Shown piece by piece: positions 1-8,940 of a stretch of 64,000 bases of DNA. Both the position numbers and the translations under genes were made by a program. The stretch's first letter is position 1; the number at the start of each line of letters is the position of its first letter. The stretch covers positions 496,001 to 560,000 of the forward strand of contig NZ_DALZYX010000001.1 of assembly GCF_031987975.1 (NCBI RefSeq), written 5' to 3'. The DNA comes from Pseudescherichia sp031987975 (lineage in GTDB: Bacteria > Pseudomonadota > Gammaproteobacteria > Enterobacterales > Enterobacteriaceae). The notes beneath the pieces are model-generated. The model ran no database searches. It worked only from the letters and a program-made list of their open reading frames with translations, and had not been told where the DNA came from.

Positions 1-715
1 GCCGGTAATGAGCTCTTCTGGCAAAGGCCAAAGCTTTATTCGCAGCGCCGATCAACTGCACGATGCCTGGCAGTACGCTCAGCTCGGTGGGCGCGCCGGG
101 GCGGGACGCGTCATTGTTGAAGGCGTGGTAACGTTTGATTTTGAAATCACCCTTCTGACCGTCAGCGCCGTTGACGGGGTCCACTTCTGCGATCCCATCG
201 GCCATCGCCAGGAGGATGGCGACTACCGTGAGTCCTGGCAGCCGCAGCAGATGAGCGAGCTGGCCCTCTCCCGCGCGCAGGCTATCGCCCGCGACGTGGT
301 GCTGGCGCTCGGAGGTTATGGCCTGTTTGGCGTGGAGCTGTTTGTCTGCGGCGACGAGGTGATCTTTAGCGAAGTGTCACCGCGTCCGCACGATACCGGC
401 ATGGTCACGCTGATCTCGCAGGATCTCTCTGAGTTTGCTTTACACGTTCGCGCCTTCCTCGGCCTGCCGATAGGCGGCGTGCGTCAATACGGCCCATCCG
501 CTTCGGCGGTGATCTTGCCGGAACTGAAGAGTGGTAATGTGACCTTTGATAATGTGCAGGCCGCAGTGGGCGCTGGATTACAGCTGCGCCTGTTCGGCAA
601 GCCGGAGATTGACGGTACGCGGCGGTTAGGCGTGGCGTTAGCCACCGGTGAAAGCGTAGAGGACGCGGTGGAGCGGGCGAAAAATGCCGCCGCTAGCGTG
701 GTGGTGAAAGGATAA
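1..715 (+). CDS. purT: Formate-dependent GAR transformylase, 3' part
   Basis: This is the C-terminal 60 percent (about 237 residues) of an enzyme normally 392 residues long; the window edge cuts the 5' end, so position 8 is an internal Met and not the start. PurT uses formate and ATP to formylate glycinamide ribonucleotide in purine synthesis. The sequence shows the ATP-grasp core, including GAGRVIVEG, the FDFEITLLT strand and the metal/ATP-binding segment EVSPRPHDTGM, and reads almost residue for residue like E. coli PurT. It converges on eda, and a shared hairpin terminator follows the stop codon. Confidence 0.97.
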   Translation, partial: PVMSSSGKGQSFIRSADQLHDAWQYAQLGGRAGAGRVIVEGVVTFDFEITLLTVSAVDGVHFCDPIGHRQEDGDYRESWQPQQMSELALSRAQAIARDVVLALGGYGLFGVELFVCGDEVIFSEVSPRPHDTGMVTLISQDLSEFALHVRAFLGLPIGGVRQYGPSASAVILPELKSGNVTFDNVQAAVGAGLQLRLFGKPEIDGTRRLGVALATGESVEDAVERAKNAAASVVVKG

Positions 716-742
716 AAAAACGGGCCGAATGGCCCGTTTTTC
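714..742. terminator. Bidirectional terminator between purT and eda
   Basis: An inverted repeat ACGGGCC / GGCCCGT with a 4-nt loop (GAAT) is flanked by an A-run on the left and a T-run on the right. It can therefore end transcription from purT (+) and from eda (-), which converge here. Confidence 0.85.
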
Positions 743-759
743 TCGCGATATAGTAACAA

Positions 760-1401
760 TTACTGCTTCGCACCCTCTACCGCTTCGCGAGCCAGCTGAG
801 TGATGCGATCGTAGTCACCCGCTTCCAGCGCGTCAGCCGGAACCAGCCATGAGCCACCGATGCACAGCACGCTCTTCAGCGCCAGGTAGTCACGATAGTT
901 CGCCGGAGAGATACCGCCGGTCGGGCAGAAACGCACCTGCGAGAATGGACCTGCGATCGCCTGCAGCGCTTTGGTGCCGCCGTTGGCTTCAGCCGGGAAG
1001 AATTTAAACTCTTTCAGACCGTAGTCGAGGCCGAGCATGAGCTCAGAAACGGTGCTGATGCCTGGGATCAGCGGGATGGTACCTTCGGTTGCCGCTTTCA
1101 GCAGCGGCTCGGTCAGGCCCGGGCTGATAGCAAACTGCGCGCCCGCTTCGGTAACTTCCGCCAGCTGCTGCGGATTCAGTACCGTACCGGCACCAATGAT
1201 CGCTTCCGGCACTTCTTTCGCAATGGCGCGGATCGCATCCATGGCACAGGCGGTACGCAGAGTGACTTCCAGCACGCGAACGCCGCCGGCTACCAGAGCT
1301 TTCGCCATCGGCACGGCGTGTTCCAGTTTGTTCACCACGATAACCGGTACGACAGGACCCGTTTTCAGGATTGCTTCAGCACTCGTTTTCCAGTTTTTCA
1401 T
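760..1401 (-). CDS. eda: KDPG / KHG aldolase
   Basis: Eda splits 2-keto-3-deoxy-6-phosphogluconate into pyruvate and glyceraldehyde 3-phosphate, the last Entner-Doudoroff step; it also acts on 4-hydroxy-2-oxoglutarate. The 213 residues match the E. coli length. The class I aldolase residues are in place: Glu45 (RVLEVTLRT) and the Schiff-base Lys133 (FKFFPAE), with the GTGTV-like phosphate-binding turns of the TIM barrel. It lies 39 bp downstream of edd on the same strand, so the two are very likely cotranscribed. Confidence 0.97.
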   Translation of the reverse strand: MKNWKTSAEAILKTGPVVPVIVVNKLEHAVPMAKALVAGGVRVLEVTLRTACAMDAIRAIAKEVPEAIIGAGTVLNPQQLAEVTEAGAQFAISPGLTEPLLKAATEGTIPLIPGISTVSELMLGLDYGLKEFKFFPAEANGGTKALQAIAGPFSQVRFCPTGGISPANYRDYLALKSVLCIGGSWLVPADALEAGDYDRITQLAREAVEGAKQ

Positions 1402-1440
1402 CAGAATTTATCTCTCGCCCGATCTAAAAAATTTATCAGT

Positions 1441-3252
1441 TTAAAAAGTGATACAGGTTGCGCCCTGCTCCGCACCGGAGAGTTTTTCACGCAGTGCGCT
1501 AAACATTTCGCGGCCAGTACCTACACGCGCGCTACTCAGGTCAGGAATGTGCGGCTGACGTGCAGCAAGCTCGGTTTCATCCACCAGCAGAGTCAGCTCC
1601 CCTGTCTGTCCATTCACGCGGATGATATCGCCCTCGCGTACCTTTGCCAGCAACCCGCCGTCATACGCTTCTGGTGTTACATGGATCGCCGACGGTACTT
1701 TACCTGATGCGCCGGAGAGCCGTCCATCGGTGACTAATGCGATTTTGAAACGGCGGTCCAATAATACACCAAGTGGCGGCATCAGTTTATGTAATTCTGG
1801 CATGCCGTTCGCTTTTGGCCCTTGATGCCGGACAACAACCACGCAGTCACGGTCAAGCAGACCGGCTTCAAAAGCGGGTAACACGTCGTGCTGGCTCTCA
1901 AAAATCACCGCTGGCGCCTCAACGACCTGATTCTCTACCGGCACAGCGGAGGTCTTCATGACCGCACGACCGAGGTTACCGCTAAGCACTTTGGTGCCGC
2001 CATGATGTGAGAACGGCTTATCAATAGAGGCAATAATATCGCTGTCCAGCGAGGCGCTGGCCCCGTCGCGCCAGGCCAGCTCGCCCTCATTCAGCCATGG
2101 CTCAAGGGTGTAGCGTGACAGGCCGTGACCGACCACGGTATTAACGTCTTCATGCAGCAGACCGCCCTTCAGGAGTTCGCGCATCAGCACCGGTACGCCG
2201 CCCGCTGCCTGGAAGTGGTTGATATCCGCCGGGCCGTTCGGGTAGAGGCGCGCCATCAGCGGCACCACTTCAGAGAGTTCAGAGAAGTCATCCCAGTTGA
2301 TGATGATACCCGCAGCGCGCGCCATCGCCACCAGATGCATGGTGTGGTTAGTGGAGCCGCCGGTTGCCAGCAGGGCGACGATGCCATTCACTACAACCTT
2401 TTCATCGATCATCTTGCCAAGCGGCATCCACTCGTTGCCATTACCGGTCAGGCGAGTTACCTGACGTGCGGCGGCCACGGTAAGGGCTTCACGCAGCGGC
2501 GCATCGGGGTGCACAAATGATGAGCCAGGAAGCTGCATGCCCATAAATTCAATAACCATCTGGTTGGTATTGGCCGTGCCGTAGAAGGTGCAGGTACCCG
2601 GCGCATGGTAGGAGGCTGCCTCAGACTCCAGCAGCGCCATGCGGTCCACTTTGCCTTCAGCATAGAGCTGGCGGATCCGTACCTTCTCTTTGTTTGGCAG
2701 ACCGCTGGCCATCGGTCCTGACGGCACAAACAGCGCCGGCAGATGACCAAACGACAGCGCAGCCATCGCCAGGCCCGGCACAATTTTATCGCAGACGCCA
2801 AGGTAGAGCGCACCGTCAAACATATTGTGTGACAGGCCGACTGCGGCAGACATAGCGATCACTTCCCGGCTGAGAAGGGAAAGCTCCATGCCATCCTGAC
2901 CCTGGGTCACGCCATCGCACATGGCCGGTACGCCGCCGGCAACCTGACCTACGGCGTTAACCGAGTGCAGGGCTTTGCGGATAATGTCAGGGTAGCGTTC
3001 ATAGGGCTGGTGCGCGGAGAGCATGTCGTTGTAGGAGGTGATGATAGCGACGTTGTTACGCAGCATGCTTTTCAGCGAAGCCTTATCCTCCGGCTGGCAG
3101 GCGGCGAAACCGTGGGCCAGGTTACCGCAGGCCAGCGACGAACGGTGGACGGTGCTGCTTTTGGCCTGTTCAATGCGGGCAAGGTAGGCGCTGCGGGTGT
3201 CATGAGAACGATCGATAATACGATTTGTTACCCGTAACAATGTCGAGTTCAT
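1441..3252 (-). CDS. edd: 6-phosphogluconate dehydratase
   Basis: Edd converts 6-phosphogluconate to KDPG, the first committed Entner-Doudoroff step. It belongs to the IlvD/Edd [4Fe-4S] dehydratases. The 603 residues match the E. coli length, and the conserved blocks AMCDGVTQGQDGMELS and GVCDKIVPG and the C-terminal GRLSGASGKVPSAIHVTPEA are present. It is followed closely by eda. The first codons carry a palindrome of GntR-operator type (3225-3240), and another lies 184 bp upstream, so gluconate induction through GntR, as in E. coli, is likely. Confidence 0.97.
   Translation of the reverse strand: MNSTLLRVTNRIIDRSHDTRSAYLARIEQAKSSTVHRSSLACGNLAHGFAACQPEDKASLKSMLRNNVAIITSYNDMLSAHQPYERYPDIIRKALHSVNAVGQVAGGVPAMCDGVTQGQDGMELSLLSREVIAMSAAVGLSHNMFDGALYLGVCDKIVPGLAMAALSFGHLPALFVPSGPMASGLPNKEKVRIRQLYAEGKVDRMALLESEAASYHAPGTCTFYGTANTNQMVIEFMGMQLPGSSFVHPDAPLREALTVAAARQVTRLTGNGNEWMPLGKMIDEKVVVNGIVALLATGGSTNHTMHLVAMARAAGIIINWDDFSELSEVVPLMARLYPNGPADINHFQAAGGVPVLMRELLKGGLLHEDVNTVVGHGLSRYTLEPWLNEGELAWRDGASASLDSDIIASIDKPFSHHGGTKVLSGNLGRAVMKTSAVPVENQVVEAPAVIFESQHDVLPAFEAGLLDRDCVVVVRHQGPKANGMPELHKLMPPLGVLLDRRFKIALVTDGRLSGASGKVPSAIHVTPEAYDGGLLAKVREGDIIRVNGQTGELTLLVDETELAARQPHIPDLSSARVGTGREMFSALREKLSGAEQGATCITF
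3225..3240. promoter_or_regulatory. GntR-type operator within the edd coding start
   Basis: The 16-bp near-palindrome TTGTTACCCGTAACAA overlaps codons 5-10 of edd. It resembles the ATGTTACC-GGTAACAT class of GntR operators known to control edd in E. coli. The palindrome is seen; GntR binding is inferred. Confidence 0.6.
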
Positions 3253-3358
3253 AAAGGCTCCTGAAAATTATGTGTCCCGGACGACGGCATTGTTGGATAC
3301 GCAAGCATACCTGAATCACCTTGCTGCCGTGCGCCGGAGGCAAAATCGCTTCAGCCAG

Positions 3359-3373
3359 TGTAATAAAAAAAGC
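3359..3373. promoter_or_regulatory. Degenerate HexR-like half site upstream of edd
   Basis: TGTAATAAAAAAAGC matches the first ten positions of the HexR consensus TGTARTWWWAYTACA, but the second half is lost. It lies about 107 bp upstream of edd. The site could be a weak HexR site or chance in an AT-rich stretch. Confidence 0.3.
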
Positions 3374-3435
3374 GTCAGGGGTGAATCCAGGGAAGTGCAA
3401 AAGAGTAAAAATTGTGCAGGAATCTGAGTTAGATC

Positions 3436-3451
3436 ATGTTACCGGTAAAAT
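3436..3451. promoter_or_regulatory. GntR-type operator upstream of edd
   Basis: ATGTTACCGGTAAAAT is one base off a perfect GntR palindrome. With the copy inside the edd start it forms a pair about 211 bp apart, a spacing compatible with looping on 20 helical turns; the looping idea is inference. Confidence 0.6.
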
Positions 3452-3466
3452 AAGCGCGCTATAAAT

Positions 3467-3489
3467 AAAAAACGGCCCCGCAGGGCCGT
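3467..3489 (-). terminator. zwf terminator
   Basis: The stem ACGGCCC / GGGCCGT with loop CGCA is followed on the - strand by a T-run. It lies 18 bp past the zwf stop codon. Confidence 0.8.
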
Positions 3490-3507
3490 CTGAAAATGGT
3501 GAATGAA

Positions 3508-4983
3508 TTATTCAAATTCGTTCCAGGAACGACCGTCGCGGGTGATCATTGCCACCGACGCTACTGGTCCCCAGGTACCGGCCTGATAAGGCTTCGGTGA
3601 TTCGTTATCCATCGCCCAAGCTTCGGTAATGGAGTCAACCCACTTCCACGCCTCTTCTACCTCGTCGCGGCGCACAAACAACGCCTGGATGCCGCGCATG
3701 GTCTCCAGCAGCAGTCGCTCGTAGGCATCGGCCAGATGGCTTTCGTTAAAGGTTTCGGAATAGCTCAGATCGAGCTTGGTGGTTTGCAGGTTGTGCTTGT
3801 GATCCAGGCCCGGGACTTTGTTGAGGATCTGGATATCCACGCCTTCGTCCGGCTGTAGGCGGATGGTGAGCTTGTTCTGGGGCAGATCCTGCCAGGACTC
3901 CTTAAACAGGTTCAGCGGCGGAGTCTTAAAGTAGACCACGACCTCAGAGCATTTGGTTGGCAGACGCTTGCCGGTACGCAGGTAGAACGGCACGTCAGCC
4001 CAGCGCCAGTCATCGATATCTACACGAATGGCCACGAAGGTTTCGGTGTTGCTGGTTTTGTTCGCGCCCTCTTCTTCCAGATAGCCCGGTACTTTTTTGC
4101 CCTGGGCAAAGCCGGCGGTGTACTGGCCGCGTACGGTTTTTTCACGCACGTTTGAGCGGTCAATACGGCGCAGGGATTTCAGCACCTTCACTTTCGCATC
4201 ACGAATGCTGTCCGCAGAGAGATCCGACGGTGGCGACATGGCAATCATGCAGAGAACCTGGAGCAGATGGTTCTGGATCATATCGCGCATCTGTCCGGCC
4301 TGGTCGAAATAACCCCAGCGGCCTTCGATGCCCACCTCTTCCGCCACGGTGATCTCCACGTGGTCGATGGTGCGGTTGTCCCAGTTGTTGACGAACAGGG
4401 AGTTAGCAAAGCGCAGCGCCAGCAGGTTCAGCACCGTCTCTTTACCCAGGTAGTGGTCAATACGGTAGACCTGGCACTCTTCAAAGTACTCGCCCACCTG
4501 GTCATTGATTTCACGGGAGGTGTCGAGAGAGGTACCCAGCGGCTTCTCCATCACCACGCGCGCTGGCTTGGCGTTGAGTTTTGCCTCACCCAGGCCTTTG
4601 CAGATGGCACCAAAGGTGCTCGGCGGCATGGCGAAGTAGTTGATGGTGACGCGATTCTTCTGATCGAGCATCTCACCGAGGCGGGTAAACGCGGAGGTAT
4701 CGTTGACGTCAAGATTACAGAAATCGAGGCGTCCGCTCAGCGTATCCCAGAGGCTTTCATCGATTTTCTCTTTCATGAAGGTCTCGAGCGCTTCACGCAC
4801 GATTTCGGTGTACTTCTCTTTATCCCAGTCCGCACGCCCTACCCCAAGAATACGCGTCTCCGGGTGGATCTGGCCTGCTTTTTCTAATTGGTACAGGGAA
4901 GGCAGCAATTTCCGGCGTGCAAGATCGCCTTTCGCGCCGAAAATGACCAGGTCACATGCCTGGGCTGTTTGCGTTACCGCCAT
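3508..4983 (-). CDS. zwf: Glucose-6-phosphate 1-dehydrogenase
   Basis: Zwf oxidises glucose 6-phosphate to 6-phosphogluconolactone with NADP+, feeding both the pentose phosphate and Entner-Doudoroff routes. The 491 residues match the E. coli enzyme. The N-terminal nucleotide-binding turn GAKGDLARRKLLP and the substrate/catalytic block RIDHYLGKETV are present. The start codon follows an AGGAG at good spacing. A consensus HexR operator lies 48 bp upstream, between zwf and the divergent hexR gene. Confidence 0.98.
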   Translation of the reverse strand: MAVTQTAQACDLVIFGAKGDLARRKLLPSLYQLEKAGQIHPETRILGVGRADWDKEKYTEIVREALETFMKEKIDESLWDTLSGRLDFCNLDVNDTSAFTRLGEMLDQKNRVTINYFAMPPSTFGAICKGLGEAKLNAKPARVVMEKPLGTSLDTSREINDQVGEYFEECQVYRIDHYLGKETVLNLLALRFANSLFVNNWDNRTIDHVEITVAEEVGIEGRWGYFDQAGQMRDMIQNHLLQVLCMIAMSPPSDLSADSIRDAKVKVLKSLRRIDRSNVREKTVRGQYTAGFAQGKKVPGYLEEEGANKTSNTETFVAIRVDIDDWRWADVPFYLRTGKRLPTKCSEVVVYFKTPPLNLFKESWQDLPQNKLTIRLQPDEGVDIQILNKVPGLDHKHNLQTTKLDLSYSETFNESHLADAYERLLLETMRGIQALFVRRDEVEEAWKWVDSITEAWAMDNESPKPYQAGTWGPVASVAMITRDGRSWNEFE

Positions 4984-5030
4984 GTCATTCTCCTCAGTTG
5001 GCAGCCCTGGTACTTTCGCCAGGGCATAGC

Positions 5031-5045
5031 TGTAATTTTATTACA
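5031..5045. promoter_or_regulatory. HexR operator in the zwf-hexR intergenic region
   Basis: TGTAATTTTATTACA fits the HexR consensus TGTARTWWWAYTACA at every position and is palindromic around its centre. It lies in the 345-bp gap between zwf and hexR, close to zwf, so it probably represses zwf until KDPG releases HexR. The rest of the gap (5046-5328) shows no further gene. Confidence 0.8.
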
Positions 5046-5328
5046 CTGCACTGTACTGCTTTTACGTAAAACCCGAAACCGTTACCGCTTATCCTCCCGT
5101 GCGTTTTCGCTCAGGCGGCTAAAAATTGGGTTAATCGCCCTGAAAAGTCAGGGAATTTGTCCGGAATCGAGTAGCTAAAATCCGACTCTGATCATGTAAT
5201 GAAAAAAAACAACAAAATTTCCCGTGGTTCTTTACCTTTCCGACTCTCACAAGGGTAATATCGACTGAAACGCAGCACAATTTCATCCGTTATTGAAATT
5301 GATTTTAGCCATGGGCACTCCGTTAATA

Positions 5329-6198
5329 ATGAACATGCTGGAAAAAATTCAGTCTCAGCTGGAACACCTTAGCAAATCCGAACGAAAAGTGGCGGAAGTC
5401 ATCCTCTCCTCTCCGGACCAGGCCATCCACTCAAGCATTGCCGCTCTGGCGCAGGAGGCAGGCGTTAGCGAACCCACGGTTAACCGCTTCTGCCGCAGCA
5501 TGGAAACCCGCGGCTTCCCCGATTTTAAGCTGCATCTGGCCCAAACCCTGGCTAACGGTACGCCCTATGTTAATCGCAATGTCGATGAAGATGACAGCGT
5601 TGAGGCCTATACCGGTAAAATTTTTGAGTCGGCGATGGCCAGTCTGGATCATGTTCGCCAGTCGCTGGACATGCCCGCCGTTAATCGCGCTGTGGACCTG
5701 CTTACTCAAGCGAAGAAGATTGCCTTCTTTGGCCTTGGCTCCTCGGCGGCGGTTGCCCACGACGCCATGAACAAATTCTTCCGCTTCAACGTGCCGGTCG
5801 TCTACACCGATGATATTGTCCTGCAGCGTATGAGCTGCATGAACTGTAACGAAGATGACGTGGTGGTGCTCATCTCGCACACTGGGCGAACGAAAAGCCT
5901 GGTAGAGCTGGCGCAGCTGGCCCGCGAAAGCGATGCAATGGTGATTGCCATCACCTCTGCGGGGACGCCGCTGGCCCGTGAAGCGACGCTTGCCATCACC
6001 CTGGACGTGCCGGAAGATACCGACATCTATATGCCCATGGTCTCGCGCCTGGCCCAGCTAACGGTCATCGACGTACTGGCGACGGGTTTTACCCTGCGCC
6101 GGGGAGCAAAATTCAGAGATAACTTGAAGCGAGTCAAGGAAGCGCTTAAAGAATCGCGTTTTGATAAGGAGCTCCTGACCGGGAGCGATAAACATTAA
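5329..6198 (+). CDS. hexR: RpiR-family repressor of central carbon genes
   Basis: HexR is a KDPG-responsive repressor of zwf, edd-eda and related genes. It has an N-terminal RpiR helix-turn-helix (about residues 1-77, with EPTVNRFCRSM) and a C-terminal SIS sugar-phosphate domain (about 125-260, FGLGSSAAVAHDAM and ISHTGRTKSL). The start MNMLEK at 5329 was chosen because it gives 289 residues, the E. coli length, although in-frame TTG (5293) and ATG (5311) codons lie upstream and no start has a strong Shine-Dalgarno. It is divergent from zwf. Confidence 0.95.
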   Translation: MNMLEKIQSQLEHLSKSERKVAEVILSSPDQAIHSSIAALAQEAGVSEPTVNRFCRSMETRGFPDFKLHLAQTLANGTPYVNRNVDEDDSVEAYTGKIFESAMASLDHVRQSLDMPAVNRAVDLLTQAKKIAFFGLGSSAAVAHDAMNKFFRFNVPVVYTDDIVLQRMSCMNCNEDDVVVLISHTGRTKSLVELAQLARESDAMVIAITSAGTPLAREATLAITLDVPEDTDIYMPMVSRLAQLTVIDVLATGFTLRRGAKFRDNLKRVKEALKESRFDKELLTGSDKH

Positions 6199-6324
6199 AA
6201 TTTTATAACAGCGTTGTAATTCATTACGGCATTCGGTTAAGTTTTTGATTTGCCAAATCGGCGCCCAGAACTGCCGAATTCATATTCACGCAACACCTGG
6301 TTGTTTCAGTCAACGGAGTAATAC

Positions 6325-7767
6325 ATGTCCAGAAGGCTTCGCAGAACTAAAATCGTTACCACCTTGGGTCCAGCTACCGACCGCGATAATAACCTTGAAA
6401 AGATCATCGCTGCTGGCGCAAACGTGGTACGTATGAACTTCTCCCACGGCACGCCAGAAGATCACAAGCTGCGTGCAGACAAAGTGCGCGAGATTGCGGC
6501 AAAACTGGGACGTCATGTGGCTATTCTCGGGGACTTACAGGGTCCCAAAATTCGCGTTTCAACCTTCAAAGAGGGAAAAGTATTCCTCAACGTTGGCGAC
6601 AGGTTCCTGCTGGATGCCAACCTCGGTAAAGGTGAAGGCGACAAAGAGCGCGTCGGCATCGACTATAAAGGCCTGCCCGCTGACGTTGTCCCTGGCGACA
6701 TCCTGCTGCTCGACGACGGTCGCGTTCAGCTGAAGGTCATTGAAGTTCAGGGTATGAAGGTGTTTACCGAAGTAACCGTTGGCGGCCCGCTGTCGAACAA
6801 TAAAGGCATTAACAAGCTGGGGGGTGGTCTCTCCGCCGAGGCGCTGACCGACAAAGACAAGGCCGACATCATCACCGCTGCACAGATTGGCGTTGACTAT
6901 CTGGCCGTCTCCTTCCCGCGCTGCGGGGAAGACCTGAACTATGCGCGTCGCCTGGCGCGCGATGCGGGCTGTGATGCAAAAATCGTCGCCAAGGTTGAGC
7001 GTGCGGAAGCCGTGTGCGACCAGGACGCGATGGATGACGTGATCCTCGCTTCTGACGTGGTAATGGTTGCCCGTGGCGACCTCGGCGTAGAGATTGGCGA
7101 CCCTGAGCTGGTGGGTATTCAGAAGGCACTGATCCGCCGCGCACGTCAGCTTAACCGTTCCGTGATCACCGCCACCCAGATGATGGAGTCGATGATCACT
7201 AACCCGATGCCGACCCGTGCCGAAGTGATGGACGTAGCAAACGCCGTCCTGGACGGCACCGATGCTGTGATGCTCTCTGCTGAGACGGCTGCCGGTCAGT
7301 ATCCGGCGGAGACCGTGGCCGCGATGGCCCGCGTCTGCCTGGGCGCCGAGAAGATCCCCAGCATCAACGTCTCCAAGCACCGCCTCGATATCCAGTTCGA
7401 TAACGTGGAAGAGGCCATTGCGATGTCGGCGATGTATGCGGCAAACCACCTCAAGGGCGTTACCGCTATCATCACCATGACCGAATCGGGCCGCACCGCG
7501 CTGATGACCTCGCGTATCAGCTCCGGCCTGCCGATCTTCGCTATGTCACGCCATGAGCGCACGTTGAATCTTACCGCGCTCTATCGCGGCGTCACCCCGG
7601 TCTACTTCGACAGCAATAACGACGGCGTGGTCGCGGCTCATGATGCGGTTACCCTGCTGCGCGACAAAGGCTATCTGGTCTCTGGCGATCTGGTTATCGT
7701 CACCCAGGGCGACGTGATGGGCACCATTGGCACTACCAACACGACCCGTATTCTGACAGTAGAATAA
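6325..7767 (+). CDS. pykA: Pyruvate kinase II
   Basis: PykA makes pyruvate and ATP from phosphoenolpyruvate at the end of glycolysis. The 480 residues match the AMP-activated E. coli isozyme II. Signatures seen include TKIVTTLGPATDRD at the N-terminus, the active-site block KVERAEAVCD and ATQMMESMI followed by PTRAEVMDVANAV. A GGAG sits before the ATG. A weak palindrome TGTAAT-TC-ATTACG at 6215-6228 resembles a HexR site one base short. Confidence 0.97.
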   Translation: MSRRLRRTKIVTTLGPATDRDNNLEKIIAAGANVVRMNFSHGTPEDHKLRADKVREIAAKLGRHVAILGDLQGPKIRVSTFKEGKVFLNVGDRFLLDANLGKGEGDKERVGIDYKGLPADVVPGDILLLDDGRVQLKVIEVQGMKVFTEVTVGGPLSNNKGINKLGGGLSAEALTDKDKADIITAAQIGVDYLAVSFPRCGEDLNYARRLARDAGCDAKIVAKVERAEAVCDQDAMDDVILASDVVMVARGDLGVEIGDPELVGIQKALIRRARQLNRSVITATQMMESMITNPMPTRAEVMDVANAVLDGTDAVMLSAETAAGQYPAETVAAMARVCLGAEKIPSINVSKHRLDIQFDNVEEAIAMSAMYAANHLKGVTAIITMTESGRTALMTSRISSGLPIFAMSRHERTLNLTALYRGVTPVYFDSNNDGVVAAHDAVTLLRDKGYLVSGDLVIVTQGDVMGTIGTTNTTRILTVE

Positions 7768-7785
7768 GCTTCACGTGAGCCAATA

Positions 7786-7816
7786 AAAAACCTCTCATCA
7801 GTGAGAGGTTTTTTTT
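7786..7816 (+). terminator. pykA terminator
   Basis: The stem CCTCTCA / TGAGAGG is followed by eight T residues and preceded by an A-run, so it may also serve the convergent lpxM gene that ends at 7823. Confidence 0.85.
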
Positions 7817-7822
7817 CGCCTG

Positions 7823-8794
7823 CTATTTTTTGGGAAACAGATCCTTACGCTTGTACGGCTCCGGCTCGCCTGGCTTGCGCGTCTTAAGCAGCTTCAGGAT
7901 CCAGGTGTACTGCTCCGGGTGCGGGCCAACAAAGACTTCGACCTCTTCATTCATGCGTCTGGCGAGCGTGTTATCGTCGGCCTCCAGCAGATCGTCCATT
8001 GGCGGCCTGACCAGGATGGTCAGACGATGGGTTTTGTCGTCATAGACTGGAAACAGCGGAACAACCCGGGCGCGGCAGACCTTCATCAGGCGGCCAATGG
8101 CGGGCAACGTGGCCTTATAGGTAGCAAAGAAGTCTACAAATTCACTCTGCTCCGGGCCGTGGTCCTGGTCGGGCAGGTAATATCCCCAGTAGCCCTGACG
8201 CACGGAGTGAATAAAGGGTTTAATCCCATCGTTACGCGCATGCAGGCGTCCACCAAAACGGCGACGCACCGTATTCCAGACGTAATCGAGTACCTTGTTA
8301 CCCTGGTTATGAAACATGGCAGCCATCTTTTGGCCCCGGGAGGCCATCAGCATCGCCGGGATATCCACGCCCCAGCCGTGCGGCACCAGGAAGATCACGT
8401 TCTCACCGTTGCGCTGCATCTCGTCGATAATCTCTCTGCCCTGCCAGTTCACGCGCCCATCGATTTTATCCGGGCCGCGAATCGCCAGCTCGGCCATCAG
8501 CACCATCGACTGCGGGGCGGTCGCGAACATCTCGTCAACGATCGCTTCCCGCTCGGCGATGCTCTTCTCCGGAAAGCAGTAGAGCAGGTTAATCTGCGCC
8601 CGGCGGCGGGCGCTTTTACCCAGCCGGCCACCGAGACGCCCAAGCTTGCCCAGTAGCGGATCGCGTACCGAGGCAGGTACCAACGAAACGCCAGCCAGCG
8701 CGAGAACCCCCAACCATGCCCCCCAGTAGCGCGGCAGAAGGAACTCCTTTTCAAACTGGGGAATGTATTCACTGTTATTTTTTTTCGTTTCCAT
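7823..8794 (-). CDS. lpxM: Lipid A myristoyltransferase
   Basis: LpxM (MsbB) adds the last secondary acyl chain to Kdo2-lipid A at the inner membrane. It is 323 residues long, with an N-terminal hydrophobic segment (about residues 24-42) and the acyltransferase H-x4-D motif HGWGVD at His139/Asp144. The sequence follows E. coli LpxM throughout. It converges on pykA. Confidence 0.95.
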   Translation of the reverse strand: METKKNNSEYIPQFEKEFLLPRYWGAWLGVLALAGVSLVPASVRDPLLGKLGRLGGRLGKSARRRAQINLLYCFPEKSIAEREAIVDEMFATAPQSMVLMAELAIRGPDKIDGRVNWQGREIIDEMQRNGENVIFLVPHGWGVDIPAMLMASRGQKMAAMFHNQGNKVLDYVWNTVRRRFGGRLHARNDGIKPFIHSVRQGYWGYYLPDQDHGPEQSEFVDFFATYKATLPAIGRLMKVCRARVVPLFPVYDDKTHRLTILVRPPMDDLLEADDNTLARRMNEEVEVFVGPHPEQYTWILKLLKTRKPGEPEPYKRKDLFPKK

Positions 8795-8887
8795 GCATCT
8801 TCCGGGAGCCGACAGACTCGGGTCAGAGAAATAATCAGGTATCAGTTAACGTGATAGTTTAGCGAGACGTATAGCTTCACACAAAAG

Positions 8888-8919
8888 AAAAAGCCGGTGC
8901 GCATGGGCAACCGGCTTTA
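8888..8919 (-). terminator. mepM terminator
   Basis: The stem AAGCCGGT / ACCGGCTT is followed on the - strand by a T-rich run. It lies between mepM and lpxM. Confidence 0.8.
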
Positions 8920-8940
8920 ATAGCTATCGTGCTGGGCAAA

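Noticed and set aside
6215..6228. HexR operator before pykA
   Set aside because: TGTAAT-TC-ATTACG has one base too few in the spacer and a mismatch, so it is noted only as a weak resemblance.
6559..7449. 296-codon - strand frame across pykA
   Set aside because: Antisense shadow of pykA.
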